Below are positions 17,630 through 26,261 of a stretch of 64,000 nucleotides of DNA, one piece after another; within the stretch, counting starts at the first letter, position 1, and the number at the start of each line of letters is the position of its first letter. This DNA comes from CAZJHX01 sp964545715 (GTDB taxonomy: Bacteria > Myxococcota_A > UBA9042 > GCA-2863065), in NCBI GenBank assembly GCA_964545715.1, contig CAZJHX010000016.1:1-64000 (forward strand). Direction: 5' to 3'. Both the position numbers and the translations under genes were made by a program. The notes below the pieces were generated by a model. The model was given only the letters and a program-made list of their open reading frames with translations. It ran no database searches and was not told the origin of the DNA.

Positions 17630-19195
17630 ATGCGTAAGGCCAGCACACTGACGTTCATGGTTGTTTTGTCGATGTTCACCGCGGCATGCGGTAGCGAGAC
17701 CATCATCGACACCAGCGTTTCGGGTGTATACCCGCTGACGGACGCCGCCAAGGCGGACAATTACATCAGCACGACGGCTCGGGAGTTCGTTTTGACGGGC
17801 TACTCGCACGCCACCCTGCCCGAGGGCTTCGATGCCCTGGAGCAGGTCGCGCAGGACGAGGCGCTGAAAACGGCCACGGCCAGCCGCCTGAACCGCGTGG
17901 TCAGCTCGCTCAAGAGCCACATCAAAGACGTGATGCGTCCGCTGAACGACGGCAAGACCGGCGAGAAGGCGCAGTGGTTTGTATACGTGCGCAAGAACGG
18001 CGCCGAGTCCGAGGCCCCCGAAGTGCTGGCCGACGGTCGCGCGCGCTTTGCGTTTCAGCTGGAGCTGGTCGGCAGCGTGTACTTGATGAGCGCGCTGGCC
18101 CCCGATGACGGGTCGATTCACCGCACGTTCAACGTCAAGGTCGAGGACTGGGGCGGTCAGCCCAACGCCGAGGAGATCGAGGTCAAGATCGCCGGCAGCG
18201 AGTCGCGCGACGCGTTTCCCAAGTACAACGAGCTGTTCGAGGACGGCGTCTTCGATATCGCCATCCACTTCGGCGGTGACTACAACGAGGGGCGCCACGA
18301 CATCGAGACGGCCAAGTGGGTCGTAGAGACTCTGAACGAGGGCGGCTTCACCGGCGGCCCGACCACCTTCGAGGAGCTGACCTTGGACTCCGCGCCGTTC
18401 ACGCGTTCGCTGTTGGTCGAGGGTCGCGACGTGGAGATTCGCGTCAAGATCGTGCACTCCGACATGGTCCCCGCCACGGCGACTCCCGAAGAGGAGGCCA
18501 AGCTGACCGAGTCGATGAAAGAGAGCCTGGCCTCATACGACGTCATCTTCTACAGCGGTCACGCGGGCGCGGGCGCCGGCTTCATCCTGGACTATCAGCC
18601 GCGCCACGAGATCAAGGCTGCCGAGTTCGAGAACCTGGACCTGCCCAGCAAGTACCAGATCTTTGTCTTTGACGGCTGCCGCACCTACCGCACCTACGTC
18701 GACGACATGATGAAGAACCCCAACAAGACCTGGGACAACCTGGACATCATCACAACGGTCAACACCACGCCCTTCGGCGCCGGCTACTACGTCATCTGGG
18801 AGTTCGTGAATTGGTTCACGTTGGCCAACGCCGACGGCGCGCACTTCCCGCTGAGCTGGAAGACGATCCTGCGCGGCGTGAACAAGCCCTCCTTCAAGGG
18901 CGTGCACTACGGCGTTCACGGCATCGACAACAACCCGAAGCTGAACCCCCACGCGTCCGACGGCATCGCCTGCAAGCCCTGCACCGACGACAGCGAGTGC
19001 GGCGCGGGCGGCAACCTCTGCCTGGGTTACGGGGGCGGTGCGGGCGGCTCCTGCGGCGTGGCATGCACGACCGACACGGCCTGCCCCCAGGGCTTCCGCT
19101 GCGCGCGGCTGACCGACGATCCCGACCAGTTCTACATCCCCAAGCAGTGCGTCAAGCGTGACTACATCTGCGACGCCGGCGGCACCCAGCTATAG
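17630..19195 (+). CDS. Lipoprotein with a putative clan-CD (caspase/gingipain-like) peptidase core
   Basis: A 521-residue lipoprotein: the signal peptide ends MFTAACGS, with ATG 17630 behind AGGAG. The central region holds YDVIFYSGHAGAG (His311) and, 39 residues later, IFVFDGCRTYRTY (Cys350). Each is preceded by a hydrophobic beta-strand. This is the His/Cys dyad layout of clan-CD peptidases (gingipain, legumain, caspase), though the usual His-Gly is His-Ala-Gly here. The last 70 residues are Cys-rich (CKPCTDDSECGAGGNLC, CTTDTACPQGFRC), like the Cys repeats of other lipoproteins nearby. Proteolytic activity is an inference from the motif; a non-catalytic relative is possible. Confidence 0.6.
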   Translation: MRKASTLTFMVVLSMFTAACGSETIIDTSVSGVYPLTDAAKADNYISTTAREFVLTGYSHATLPEGFDALEQVAQDEALKTATASRLNRVVSSLKSHIKDVMRPLNDGKTGEKAQWFVYVRKNGAESEAPEVLADGRARFAFQLELVGSVYLMSALAPDDGSIHRTFNVKVEDWGGQPNAEEIEVKIAGSESRDAFPKYNELFEDGVFDIAIHFGGDYNEGRHDIETAKWVVETLNEGGFTGGPTTFEELTLDSAPFTRSLLVEGRDVEIRVKIVHSDMVPATATPEEEAKLTESMKESLASYDVIFYSGHAGAGAGFILDYQPRHEIKAAEFENLDLPSKYQIFVFDGCRTYRTYVDDMMKNPNKTWDNLDIITTVNTTPFGAGYYVIWEFVNWFTLANADGAHFPLSWKTILRGVNKPSFKGVHYGVHGIDNNPKLNPHASDGIACKPCTDDSECGAGGNLCLGYGGGAGGSCGVACTTDTACPQGFRCARLTDDPDQFYIPKQCVKRDYICDAGGTQL

Positions 19196-19272
19196 CCGGC
19201 CCCATGAGTCAGCCCCATGTGACACGGGCGACTCTTATTTCATAAACGCATGACTGCGCCCCGTTGGGTGGT

Positions 19273-19288
19273 TGGTTCGGACCTTGCT
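19273..19288 (+). promoter_or_regulatory. Sigma-54 (-24/-12) promoter
   Basis: TGGTTCGGACCTTGCT fits TGGCACG-N4-TTGCW with only the CA of the first block changed to TT. GG at 19274-19275 and GC at 19286-19287 have the exact 10-base spacing. Transcription would start near 19299, leaving a short leader before ATG 19324. A sigma-54 activator gene is not in the window. Confidence 0.45.
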
Positions 19289-19323
19289 GTGTCTGTAGCC
19301 AACGACACATTCAGGAGGCGCAC

Positions 19324-20742
19324 ATGCAATCCCGATTTCTGGTTATCACTCTGCTCTTGTCCCTAACGACCGCGGCCTGCCAGCCAATCGGCGTGGCCCG
19401 GTCCAAAGGCGACAATCCGCCGCCGCGCACCGACCCGGGGCCGATAGAACCAGAGCGTGACTCCAAGCCGGTGCCGCCGAGCCCGCCAGAGCCGACTGTT
19501 CCCGTGGAGGAATGTGGCGCCCAGGGACTCGCGGACGCGGACAAAGTCGTGGCGATGCCCGGCGCGTCCCGCCCGCCGGCCGGCGAGTGGTTTACCGATC
19601 CCGCGTTTGGCACGCCGATGATCCGGGTCTCCGATCAGAGCGAGAAGAACGACTTCGACGTCAACATCTACAGCCAGCTGCAGCCGTTCAGCGCGGATGG
19701 CGCGTTGCTGCTGACCACGTCGCCGTCCGGGCTCATCGTGCGCAGCATGCCCGACCTGGCGGTGGTGACCGAGGGCCTGGCGCTGAACGGGCCGCGCTGG
19801 CATCCGACCCAGCCGGATCTGCTGCTGCATCTGGGCCAGCCGGGGACGCTGCACATTGGCGCGGTGGACGTGCGCTCGGGCGCTGAGCAGACCCTCTTCG
19901 AGGACACCGCTTACACCGGCGCGCTGAACAACCCGTCGTTTGAGGAGCTTTCGCATGACGGTCGCTGGCTCGCGGCCGTGGCGACACACAGCGGCGGGGC
20001 GGATATCGTCGCGATCGACCTCGATTCCAAGGTGCTCGGCGCGCGGATCGGGATCGAGGGGCTGTACCAGGGCGTCTGTCCGGTCGACCCGCAGTGGGGC
20101 GTCGTCGATCCCGACTGGGTGGGCGTATCTCCGCTGGGCACCTGGCTCGTGGTCCAGTGGCCGACCGACGGATCGGGCCGCTGCGCCGGCATGGAGGCGT
20201 TCGACATCCAGACGGGCGCTTTTGCAGGGCAGGTCAGCACCGGCCGGCAGCACGGGGATCTCGGGCTCGTCGCGGACTGGCAGTCGGCTCCGGTGCACCA
20301 GCGCGAGGTGCTCGTCACGTTCGAGATCGCCCAGGACGGATCGGCTGTCACGCGGCGCTTCCTGCCGGGCTCCCCGACCGGACCGACCCCCGGGAAGGTG
20401 CTGCTGACGCTGCCCTGGGGCAACTCCGACCACATCTCGTGTCAGGGCCCGGCGGGTGCGTGCCTGGTCTCTGCAGGCCCCGGCCAGTGGACCGACGAAG
20501 CGACGCCCGGATGGCAGCCCTTCGAGAACGAGATCTTCGTGGTCGACTTCGACGGCGGCGTCACGCGGGTGGTCCACCACCGCTCCTCCGAGTGCGGCTA
20601 TTGGGCTCAGCCGCGGGCGTCCTGGTCGCGAGACGGGCGTTGGGTCGTCTTTTCATCGGACTGGGGTGTGGATCCGTGCGCGGTCTGGGACGATGGGGAG
20701 GCCGACGCATACATCGCCGATCTCTCACCCGACTGCGAGTAA
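19324..20742 (+). CDS. Beta-propeller (TolB/WD40-like) lipoprotein
   Basis: A 472-residue lipoprotein whose signal peptide ends LSLTTAACQ, with ATG 19324 six bases after AGGAGG. A Pro/Asp-rich tether follows. The rest is beta-rich with blade-like repeats of the PD40 kind: PFSADGALLLTT, LSHDGRWLAAVATH, GVSPLGTWLVVQW and SWSRDGRWVVFSSDW. Such propellers bind proteins or carbohydrates at the cell surface; no catalytic residues are evident. The last 18 bases overlap the convergent gene at 20725. Confidence 0.7.
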   Translation: MQSRFLVITLLLSLTTAACQPIGVARSKGDNPPPRTDPGPIEPERDSKPVPPSPPEPTVPVEECGAQGLADADKVVAMPGASRPPAGEWFTDPAFGTPMIRVSDQSEKNDFDVNIYSQLQPFSADGALLLTTSPSGLIVRSMPDLAVVTEGLALNGPRWHPTQPDLLLHLGQPGTLHIGAVDVRSGAEQTLFEDTAYTGALNNPSFEELSHDGRWLAAVATHSGGADIVAIDLDSKVLGARIGIEGLYQGVCPVDPQWGVVDPDWVGVSPLGTWLVVQWPTDGSGRCAGMEAFDIQTGAFAGQVSTGRQHGDLGLVADWQSAPVHQREVLVTFEIAQDGSAVTRRFLPGSPTGPTPGKVLLTLPWGNSDHISCQGPAGACLVSAGPGQWTDEATPGWQPFENEIFVVDFDGGVTRVVHHRSSECGYWAQPRASWSRDGRWVVFSSDWGVDPCAVWDDGEADAYIADLSPDCE

Positions 20743-21801
20743 GAAGCGCAGCTCCCACAGCGACAGCAGCAAGTCCGGGCTCAAGGCCACTCCGTATTGA
20801 CTGGCTGCGAGCCCCACGGCCTCCTCGGTACTGCGCTCCCCGTCAAACACGGTCAGTGCGTTCACCAGCACCGCCGGGACGGTCTGCGGGTCGTACCGCC
20901 GATAGGAGTTCACCCAGCACATCGAGTCGCCCAGGTCGACAACGCGCATATCCGTGTTGCAGCGCAGTCGCTCGGGCAGCTTGGGATCCGCGAGCACGTC
21001 CAGCGAGGTCTGAAGCGCCTCGAAGGCGACCTCCAGCCGGGGCACGACCAGCCGCTCGACCTCCTCGCGGCTCAGCGCGCTGATCAGCTGGTACGCCTGC
21101 CGGTACAGCTCAGCTTCCTTGCCCTCCCACGCCCGCCACCAGGTCTGATAATCCGCGTCCGACGGGGGTGTGTCCTCCAGCTCTTCGCGCGTGAGCCAGC
21201 GACGATTGGTGGGCAGGTCCACCATGTCCTGCGAGCCCAGCTCGGCGATCACGTGCTCGCTCAGCGTCGCTTCAAAGACGCTGAAATACCGTTTGACGTT
21301 GTCCCAGAACACTCGGCCGTTATCGCCCGCGTCGAACTTGCAAAAGAACGTGGAGCAGACCGCCTCGCGATACGGCCAGATCGCGCAGGTGCCGCCTTCC
21401 AGCTGATAGTACGGGCAGAGGAGGACGGGGGAGCGTCCGAAGCTGCTGTCCCTGGCCGCGCCGTGCAGCAACAGGTATCGCGCCGGGGCGGCCAGCCAGC
21501 GTGGGGTGACGCCGACGCGACTCGTAATCTTGGCCAGGATGCGGTCGCGTCCGGCCTGCAGCTCCGGGCGCTGGTCTTCCAGGATGCCGCCGACCAGGTA
21601 GTTGGGCAGCGTCGGGTGGTAGCTGCAGCATTTGACGTCCGGCGAGAAGAAGACGCCGGGGTCCGCGGGTGACGCCTCCGCGGGGGCACACATGGCGCAC
21701 GACGCGCAAGTGGCCTTGGACTCGTCGGGGGCTTGCCGCTCGAACCACTTCGGCAGCAGATCGCGGTACACCGCGGGCATGTCGTCTAACAAGGTCGGCA
21801 T
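20725..21801 (-). CDS. Cysteine-cluster protein, possibly YkgJ-like metal-binding
   Basis: A 358-residue cytoplasmic protein with no signal peptide. The N-terminal half carries CASCAMC (Cys32, 35, 38), a CC pair (58-59), then CPYYQLEGGTCAIWPYREAVC and CK (Cys129, 139, 149, 154). The second cluster resembles the YkgJ family pattern (C-P-x-L...C-x-I-Y-x-x-R-P-x-x-C-R), thought to chelate Fe or Zn, but the match is distant. The C-terminal half is helical and unrecognised. It is convergent with, and overlaps, the propeller gene by 18 bases. The UDP-glucose pyrophosphorylase gene lies 30 bases upstream on the same strand. Confidence 0.65.
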   Translation of the reverse strand: MPTLLDDMPAVYRDLLPKWFERQAPDESKATCASCAMCAPAEASPADPGVFFSPDVKCCSYHPTLPNYLVGGILEDQRPELQAGRDRILAKITSRVGVTPRWLAAPARYLLLHGAARDSSFGRSPVLLCPYYQLEGGTCAIWPYREAVCSTFFCKFDAGDNGRVFWDNVKRYFSVFEATLSEHVIAELGSQDMVDLPTNRRWLTREELEDTPPSDADYQTWWRAWEGKEAELYRQAYQLISALSREEVERLVVPRLEVAFEALQTSLDVLADPKLPERLRCNTDMRVVDLGDSMCWVNSYRRYDPQTVPAVLVNALTVFDGERSTEEAVGLAASQYGVALSPDLLLSLWELRFLLAVG

Positions 21802-21831
21802 TTCGCGGAGTGTATCAGGGACCGGAGCAGC

Positions 21832-23217
21832 TCAGCCGTGCAGGTTGGAGCCCGCCTCGACGGCCATGGACTCGCCCTCGCGCCCGACCTCGACCGTGCC
21901 GGTGACGGTGACATCGGCGCCAAACTGCACGTCGCCCTTGACGGTCAGCTTGTCGCAGCCGATGAGCGACGGCACGCCGTCCGGGAAGTGGGCTCGCAGC
22001 TGGTCGACCAGCTTGTAGTTTTTGGCGTTGAGGTTGATCAGCACCGTGTCGCCGCTGCGCTCGGGGGACTGCACGATGGTGTGGTCGTCGCTGAGCACGT
22101 ACACGTCGGACCACACGCGCAGCAGGTCGGCGGTCGTCTTGACGGGCACGAAGCGGCCGCGCGGCACGCGGATGGCCCCCGCGCCCTCAAAGACGCCGAT
22201 CGCGGCGCCCATCGCCGTCTCCAGCTGGTAGACCGCCGGGGACGCCGAGTCCGACGGGTCGACCGTCTTTTTGTTGCGGATCATGGGCAGGCCCAGGATG
22301 CCGTCGTTGTCGTCCAGCGCCTTCTTCAGGGCTTTGAGGTTGAACCACAGGTTGTTTGTGTTGAAGAAGCGGTGGCGGTGGTGGTCCTGGAACGTCTCGA
22401 TGTCCTCGGGAGGACACTGAGCAGACTCCCGCAGAATCAGCCGGCCGTCACAGACGCGTCGCGCCAGGTGCCCGCCTTTGCGGTCAGCCTCGGTCCGGTC
22501 ACAGACCTCCATCAGGAAGGGCAGGTCGTTCTGCGCAAAATAGCCCAGGATATCCAGGTCCAGGACGGCGCCCAGGTTGTCGGAGTTGCTGACAAAGACG
22601 TACTCGAAGCCACCGTCCAGCAGCCGGTCGAGCATGCCCGAGGTGATCAGCGCCGTGTAGAGATCGCCGTGCCCAGGCGGGCACCACTCTTGTGCGGCGT
22701 TGGTCGGCCACTGCACCGGCGTCAGATCGTCCGCACGCACCTTCGGCACCTTGTGCTGCACAAAGTCCAGCGGCAGGTCGGTCGCCAGATCGTCGTAGCC
22801 GGCCAGCGCCGCCAGCGAGTCGTCGCGCGTGCTGAAGCTGTTCATCAGGACAAACGGCAGGCGGCAGCTGTGCTGGTCACGCAAGTGCAGCGCCTGCTTG
22901 GCGATGATGTCCAAAAACGAGTGACCGTCTTTGATCGTCAGCAGGGACTTGGCCCGGGTCATGCCCATGCTGGTGCCCAGGCCGCCGTTCAGCTTGATGA
23001 CCACCGCTTTGGCCAGCGCCTCGCGCCCGGCGTCACTGACACCGGTGAGCTGCTCCGAGTCGGGCAGGGTGTCGACCGGCTGCACGTCGCTCTCGGCGTA
23101 CATGCCGGTCTCGCCGCTGGTCAGCATTCGGTAGTAGTGCTCGAAGGTGCGAATCGCGATCTCAGGCTGGCTCGCGCGGCGCATCTTTTCGGCAAAGGGA
23201 AGGAAGAAATCCGTCAT
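21832..23217 (-). CDS. UTP-glucose-1-phosphate uridylyltransferase (eukaryotic UDPGP type)
   Basis: Makes UDP-glucose from UTP and glucose-1-phosphate for glycans and trehalose/glycogen. The 461-residue protein belongs to the UDPGP family found mainly in eukaryotes, not to the bacterial GalU family. It has the nucleotide loop VIKLNGGLGTSMGMTRAKSLL (about residues 73-93), PFVLMNSFSTRDD, WCPPGHGDLYTAL and FVSNSDNLGAVLD. The C-terminus is beta-helical. ATG 23217 is chosen because GGAG sits 9 bases upstream; ATG 23232 is in frame but lacks a site. Confidence 0.88.
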   Translation of the reverse strand: MTDFFLPFAEKMRRASQPEIAIRTFEHYYRMLTSGETGMYAESDVQPVDTLPDSEQLTGVSDAGREALAKAVVIKLNGGLGTSMGMTRAKSLLTIKDGHSFLDIIAKQALHLRDQHSCRLPFVLMNSFSTRDDSLAALAGYDDLATDLPLDFVQHKVPKVRADDLTPVQWPTNAAQEWCPPGHGDLYTALITSGMLDRLLDGGFEYVFVSNSDNLGAVLDLDILGYFAQNDLPFLMEVCDRTEADRKGGHLARRVCDGRLILRESAQCPPEDIETFQDHHRHRFFNTNNLWFNLKALKKALDDNDGILGLPMIRNKKTVDPSDSASPAVYQLETAMGAAIGVFEGAGAIRVPRGRFVPVKTTADLLRVWSDVYVLSDDHTIVQSPERSGDTVLINLNAKNYKLVDQLRAHFPDGVPSLIGCDKLTVKGDVQFGADVTVTGTVEVGREGESMAVEAGSNLHG

Positions 23218-23272
23218 CAGGGCAGGCTCCATACCCGGTAGGTTCGGCTGGAGGCTACCCAGACATTAGAAA

Positions 23273-24082
23273 TTACGGAAGCGGTGTGCCCGCGGCGAAC
23301 CACACGTCGCCGATTCCGTGGCCGTGCAGCTCGCCGGCCGCGGCGTCGAGGTTGTGGTAGTACAGCGGCCAGCCCTTGTACGTGCTCTGGTAGGTCCCGT
23401 CGGGACGCACATAGACCCCGAACAGCGCCGCGTCCAGACCGTCCGGAGCGCGCAGCTCGCCGGCGTGGAACACGGGCCACGTCTCCAGGCAGCCGCCCTC
23501 GCAGGCGCTTACCGGGTCGGCGCCGTCCACGCCCTTGCTGTCCTTGGTAAAGACGTACAGCGCGATGCCGCTCTCGTCGGCGATGTACTCGCCCAACTCA
23601 GAGTCGTTCAGCGCGGTGATGGTCGGCTCCTCAGCGAGCGTGGGCAGGGGCGTGCCGGCGGCAAACCAAGTGTCGCCGTTGCCGTGGCCGTTGAGCTCGC
23701 CCGGGGCCTTGTCACCCGCAAACGTGTACAGGGGCCAGCCCTTGTACGTCGCCTGCGTGGCGCCGTCCGTGCGCACAAACGAGCCGAACAGCGAGGCGTC
23801 CAGGTCGTCCGAGATGCGGTCGGCGGATGCGACGATCGGCCAGTTGGCCAGGCAGCCGCCGGTGCAATTGCTGACCGGGGCGTGATCCGCGTCACCTTTG
23901 GTGTCTTTGGAAAAAACGTAGACCGTCAGGCCGCCCTCATTGGTCAAGAAGGCGCCGACGTCGGCGTCCTCGGCCGACTGGATATCGACGTCGCCAGACG
24001 CGGTTGAGCCGGTTGCGTCAGCGCCACAGCCGGTCAGCGCGATTGCGGAAAAGAGAGCAAAAGAAGCGAAGAGTCTTGTCAT
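23273..24082 (-). CDS. Lipoprotein with two Lipoprotein_15-type repeats
   Basis: A 269-residue lipoprotein: signal peptide TRLFASFALFSAIALTGC, start ATG 24082 with GGAGG six bases upstream. Two copies of the roughly 100-residue secreted repeat (Lipoprotein_15 family) follow, each with the signatures L-T-x-Y-V-F-x-K-D-x-K-G, C-x-G-G-C-L-x-W-P and a K-G-W-P-L-Y-x-F/Y block. The Cys pair in each is probably a disulfide. The function of the family is unknown; members sit on the cell surface. The gene is divergent from murG across a region with spaced heptamers. Confidence 0.85.
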   Translation of the reverse strand: MTRLFASFALFSAIALTGCGADATGSTASGDVDIQSAEDADVGAFLTNEGGLTVYVFSKDTKGDADHAPVSNCTGGCLANWPIVASADRISDDLDASLFGSFVRTDGATQATYKGWPLYTFAGDKAPGELNGHGNGDTWFAAGTPLPTLAEEPTITALNDSELGEYIADESGIALYVFTKDSKGVDGADPVSACEGGCLETWPVFHAGELRAPDGLDAALFGVYVRPDGTYQSTYKGWPLYYHNLDAAAGELHGHGIGDVWFAAGTPLP

Positions 24083-24141
24083 GTGAGTCCTCCGTGAATT
24101 GGTCACACAGCCATAGTGGTGACCACGGCTTACAAAGGTGG

Positions 24142-24177
24142 CTTAAAGGCTCTTAAAGCCGCGTGGCGCTCTTAAAG
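24142..24177. promoter_or_regulatory. Helically phased CTTAAAG direct repeats
   Basis: CTTAAAG occurs at 24142-24148, 24152-24158 and 24171-24177, with start-to-start distances of 10 and 19 bases, close to one and two helical turns. The last two share the longer GCTCTTAAAG. They lie between the divergent lipoprotein gene and murG. Direct heptamers at this pitch are typical binding sites of OmpR-family response regulators; the regulator is unknown. Confidence 0.4.
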
Positions 24178-24212
24178 TGGAATCAGTCGGTGGCTGGGGC
24201 TATTCATGATGG

Positions 24213-26261
24213 GTGAGTCCAAATTCGCGCCCCATTCTCCTCACTGGCGGCGGCACCGGAGGCCATGTCTATCCGGCGCTGGCGGTGGCGCAGGCTGTGC
24301 GCGCGAGCGAGCCGGGCGCGCAGTTCGTTTATGTGGGTGTGAAGGGCGGCATCGAGGAGTCGATCGCCGACAAGAACGGCATCCCGTTCAGGGCGGTCTC
24401 CACCGCGCCGTTTCCCGGTCTGCGCAGTCCGCTGAAGCTGCTGAAGTTCGCCGCCAAGGTGATGGTCGGTACCCTGCAGGCCACGGCTCATCTGCTGTTT
24501 GCGCGCCCGAAAGCGCTGGTAGCGACCGGCGGCTATGTGGCGGCGCCGGCGGTGTTTGCGGCGGTGGTCCTGAGAACGCTGCGGATTTTGCCGGTGCGGA
24601 TCTTCGTCCATGAACAAAACGCCTCGCCCGGGCGGCTGAACAGGCTGGTCGCGCGCTTTGCCGACGTGGTGGGCGTCTCGTTTTTGGGGACCGAGGGCTA
24701 CCTGCCCGGCGCGCCCACGCGGTACGTCGGTTATCCGGTGCGCCCGGCGCTGCGCGCGTCGCTGGATCGTGACGCGGATGCGGCGCTGCCCGAGGTGCTG
24801 CGCGACATTCCGGCGGGGCGCACGATCGTGCTGGCCTTCGGTGGGTCGCAGGGCGCCAGAACGGTGAATCGGGCGGTGGTCGACGCGCTGCAGCACCTGC
24901 AGGACCGCGACGACCTGTACATCATCCACGGCGTCGGCAGACGACAGCGCAGCGGCTACGATCCCGAGTCGGACGTGGCGACGCGACTGGCCGGGCTGTC
25001 CCTGACCCGCGACCTGACGGACTTCTATCGGTCGGTGCCTTACATCGACGACATCGGCGCGGCCTACGAGGCGGCGTCCTTTGTGATCTGTCGCGGCGGC
25101 GCGGGCACCGTCAAAGAGATCTGCGCCGTCGGGCGGGCGTCCATCCTGATGCCCAAAGCGGGCCTGGCCGGTGACCACCAGGTCATGAACGCGCTGGTCC
25201 TGGAGCAGGCGGACGCCGGCGTCGTGCTGCTGGAGGAGCCTACGGTGGATGCGTCGGGGCTGCTGCCGGCGGTTCCGGGCAAGCGTCTGGCGGACGCGAT
25301 GCAAGAGCTTCTGGATGCGCCCGAACGGGTCGAGGCGATGGGGCAAGCGGCGCTCGCGTTGGATGACCCTGAAGCGATGGGCCGCATCCTGACCGCGCTG
25401 GACGGCACCAATGGCTCGGACGCCAAGCCCGCGCTGAGCGAGACCGCTCAGCGGCCCGAGATCAAGCTGGCGGAGCTGGGTCCCGCGGGCGTGCTTGGCT
25501 ATGTCCGCCGATGGCGCCAGGCACACGAGGACGACGCGATCAGCGAGATCCCCGGTTACGCCTATCTGCAGTACCGCGCAGCCTCCATGATGACGGCAGG
25601 GGCGTGGCGCGTGCGCAACATCGGCGTGAAGCTGGCCGGCGTCCTGCGCCTGACGAGTCTGATCGGGCTGCTGCGCTACCTGTTTGAGGACCCTACGCCG
25701 GCCGGTCGGCTCGCGCGGCTCGTCGGGGGCGATCGGCGCCAGAACGGCTTCATCCGTCGCAACACGTGCGCGTCGCTGATTCAGATCGGCGTGGTTGACG
25801 AGGACGTCGAGGCCATCGTGCGTCAGGGCGTCAACGACTCCTACTGGGAGGTGCGACGGGAGGCCTGCCACGCGATCCGCCGCCTCGGTCCGCCGATTTG
25901 CAACAGCGCGGAGAGCCGAGAGGCGGTTGTGCGGCTGCTCGGCGACCGCTCTTTTGAGGTCCGGATCGCGTCGATTCGCGCCATCGGCGACCGCTGGACC
26001 CTGGAGGAGGGTCTACCGTTGCTGCGCCCCTTCTACATGGACGAGAACTGGCAGATTCGCGAGGCCGTGCTTCGCGCGTTTGATACGTGGGCGGTGGGCG
26101 CCTCTGAGGAGACGCTGACCGTGCTGCGCGCCGAGTTCGACAACGTGTTGCTGACCGCCGGGGGATATCGGCCGCTCTTCGGGCTCAAGGAGTCGGCGCG
26201 CCGCGTCTCCAACGCGCTGGCCGAGGGCAACGGCAAACCGGCGGAGGGCGCGTCACCATGA
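24213..26261 (+). CDS. murG: MurG glycosyltransferase with a C-terminal HEAT-like extension
   Basis: The first 370 or so residues are MurG, which adds GlcNAc from UDP-GlcNAc to lipid I to form lipid II at the inner face of the membrane. Motifs are PILLTGGGTGGHVYPALAVA at the N-terminus, VHEQNASPGRLNR, LAFGGSQGARTVN and FVICRGGAGTVKEICAVGRA, the UDP-binding region. The protein is 682 residues, nearly twice the usual 350-400. The extra C-terminal 270 hold HEAT/PBS-like helical repeats (VNDSYWEVRREACHAIRRLG, DRSFEVRIASIRAIGDRW, DENWQIREAVLRAFDTW), suggestive of a protein-binding platform. The start is GTG 24213 (ATG 24206 is out of frame). It is coupled to mraY by ATGA. Confidence 0.9.
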   Translation: MSPNSRPILLTGGGTGGHVYPALAVAQAVRASEPGAQFVYVGVKGGIEESIADKNGIPFRAVSTAPFPGLRSPLKLLKFAAKVMVGTLQATAHLLFARPKALVATGGYVAAPAVFAAVVLRTLRILPVRIFVHEQNASPGRLNRLVARFADVVGVSFLGTEGYLPGAPTRYVGYPVRPALRASLDRDADAALPEVLRDIPAGRTIVLAFGGSQGARTVNRAVVDALQHLQDRDDLYIIHGVGRRQRSGYDPESDVATRLAGLSLTRDLTDFYRSVPYIDDIGAAYEAASFVICRGGAGTVKEICAVGRASILMPKAGLAGDHQVMNALVLEQADAGVVLLEEPTVDASGLLPAVPGKRLADAMQELLDAPERVEAMGQAALALDDPEAMGRILTALDGTNGSDAKPALSETAQRPEIKLAELGPAGVLGYVRRWRQAHEDDAISEIPGYAYLQYRAASMMTAGAWRVRNIGVKLAGVLRLTSLIGLLRYLFEDPTPAGRLARLVGGDRRQNGFIRRNTCASLIQIGVVDEDVEAIVRQGVNDSYWEVRREACHAIRRLGPPICNSAESREAVVRLLGDRSFEVRIASIRAIGDRWTLEEGLPLLRPFYMDENWQIREAVLRAFDTWAVGASEETLTVLRAEFDNVLLTAGGYRPLFGLKESARRVSNALAEGNGKPAEGASP

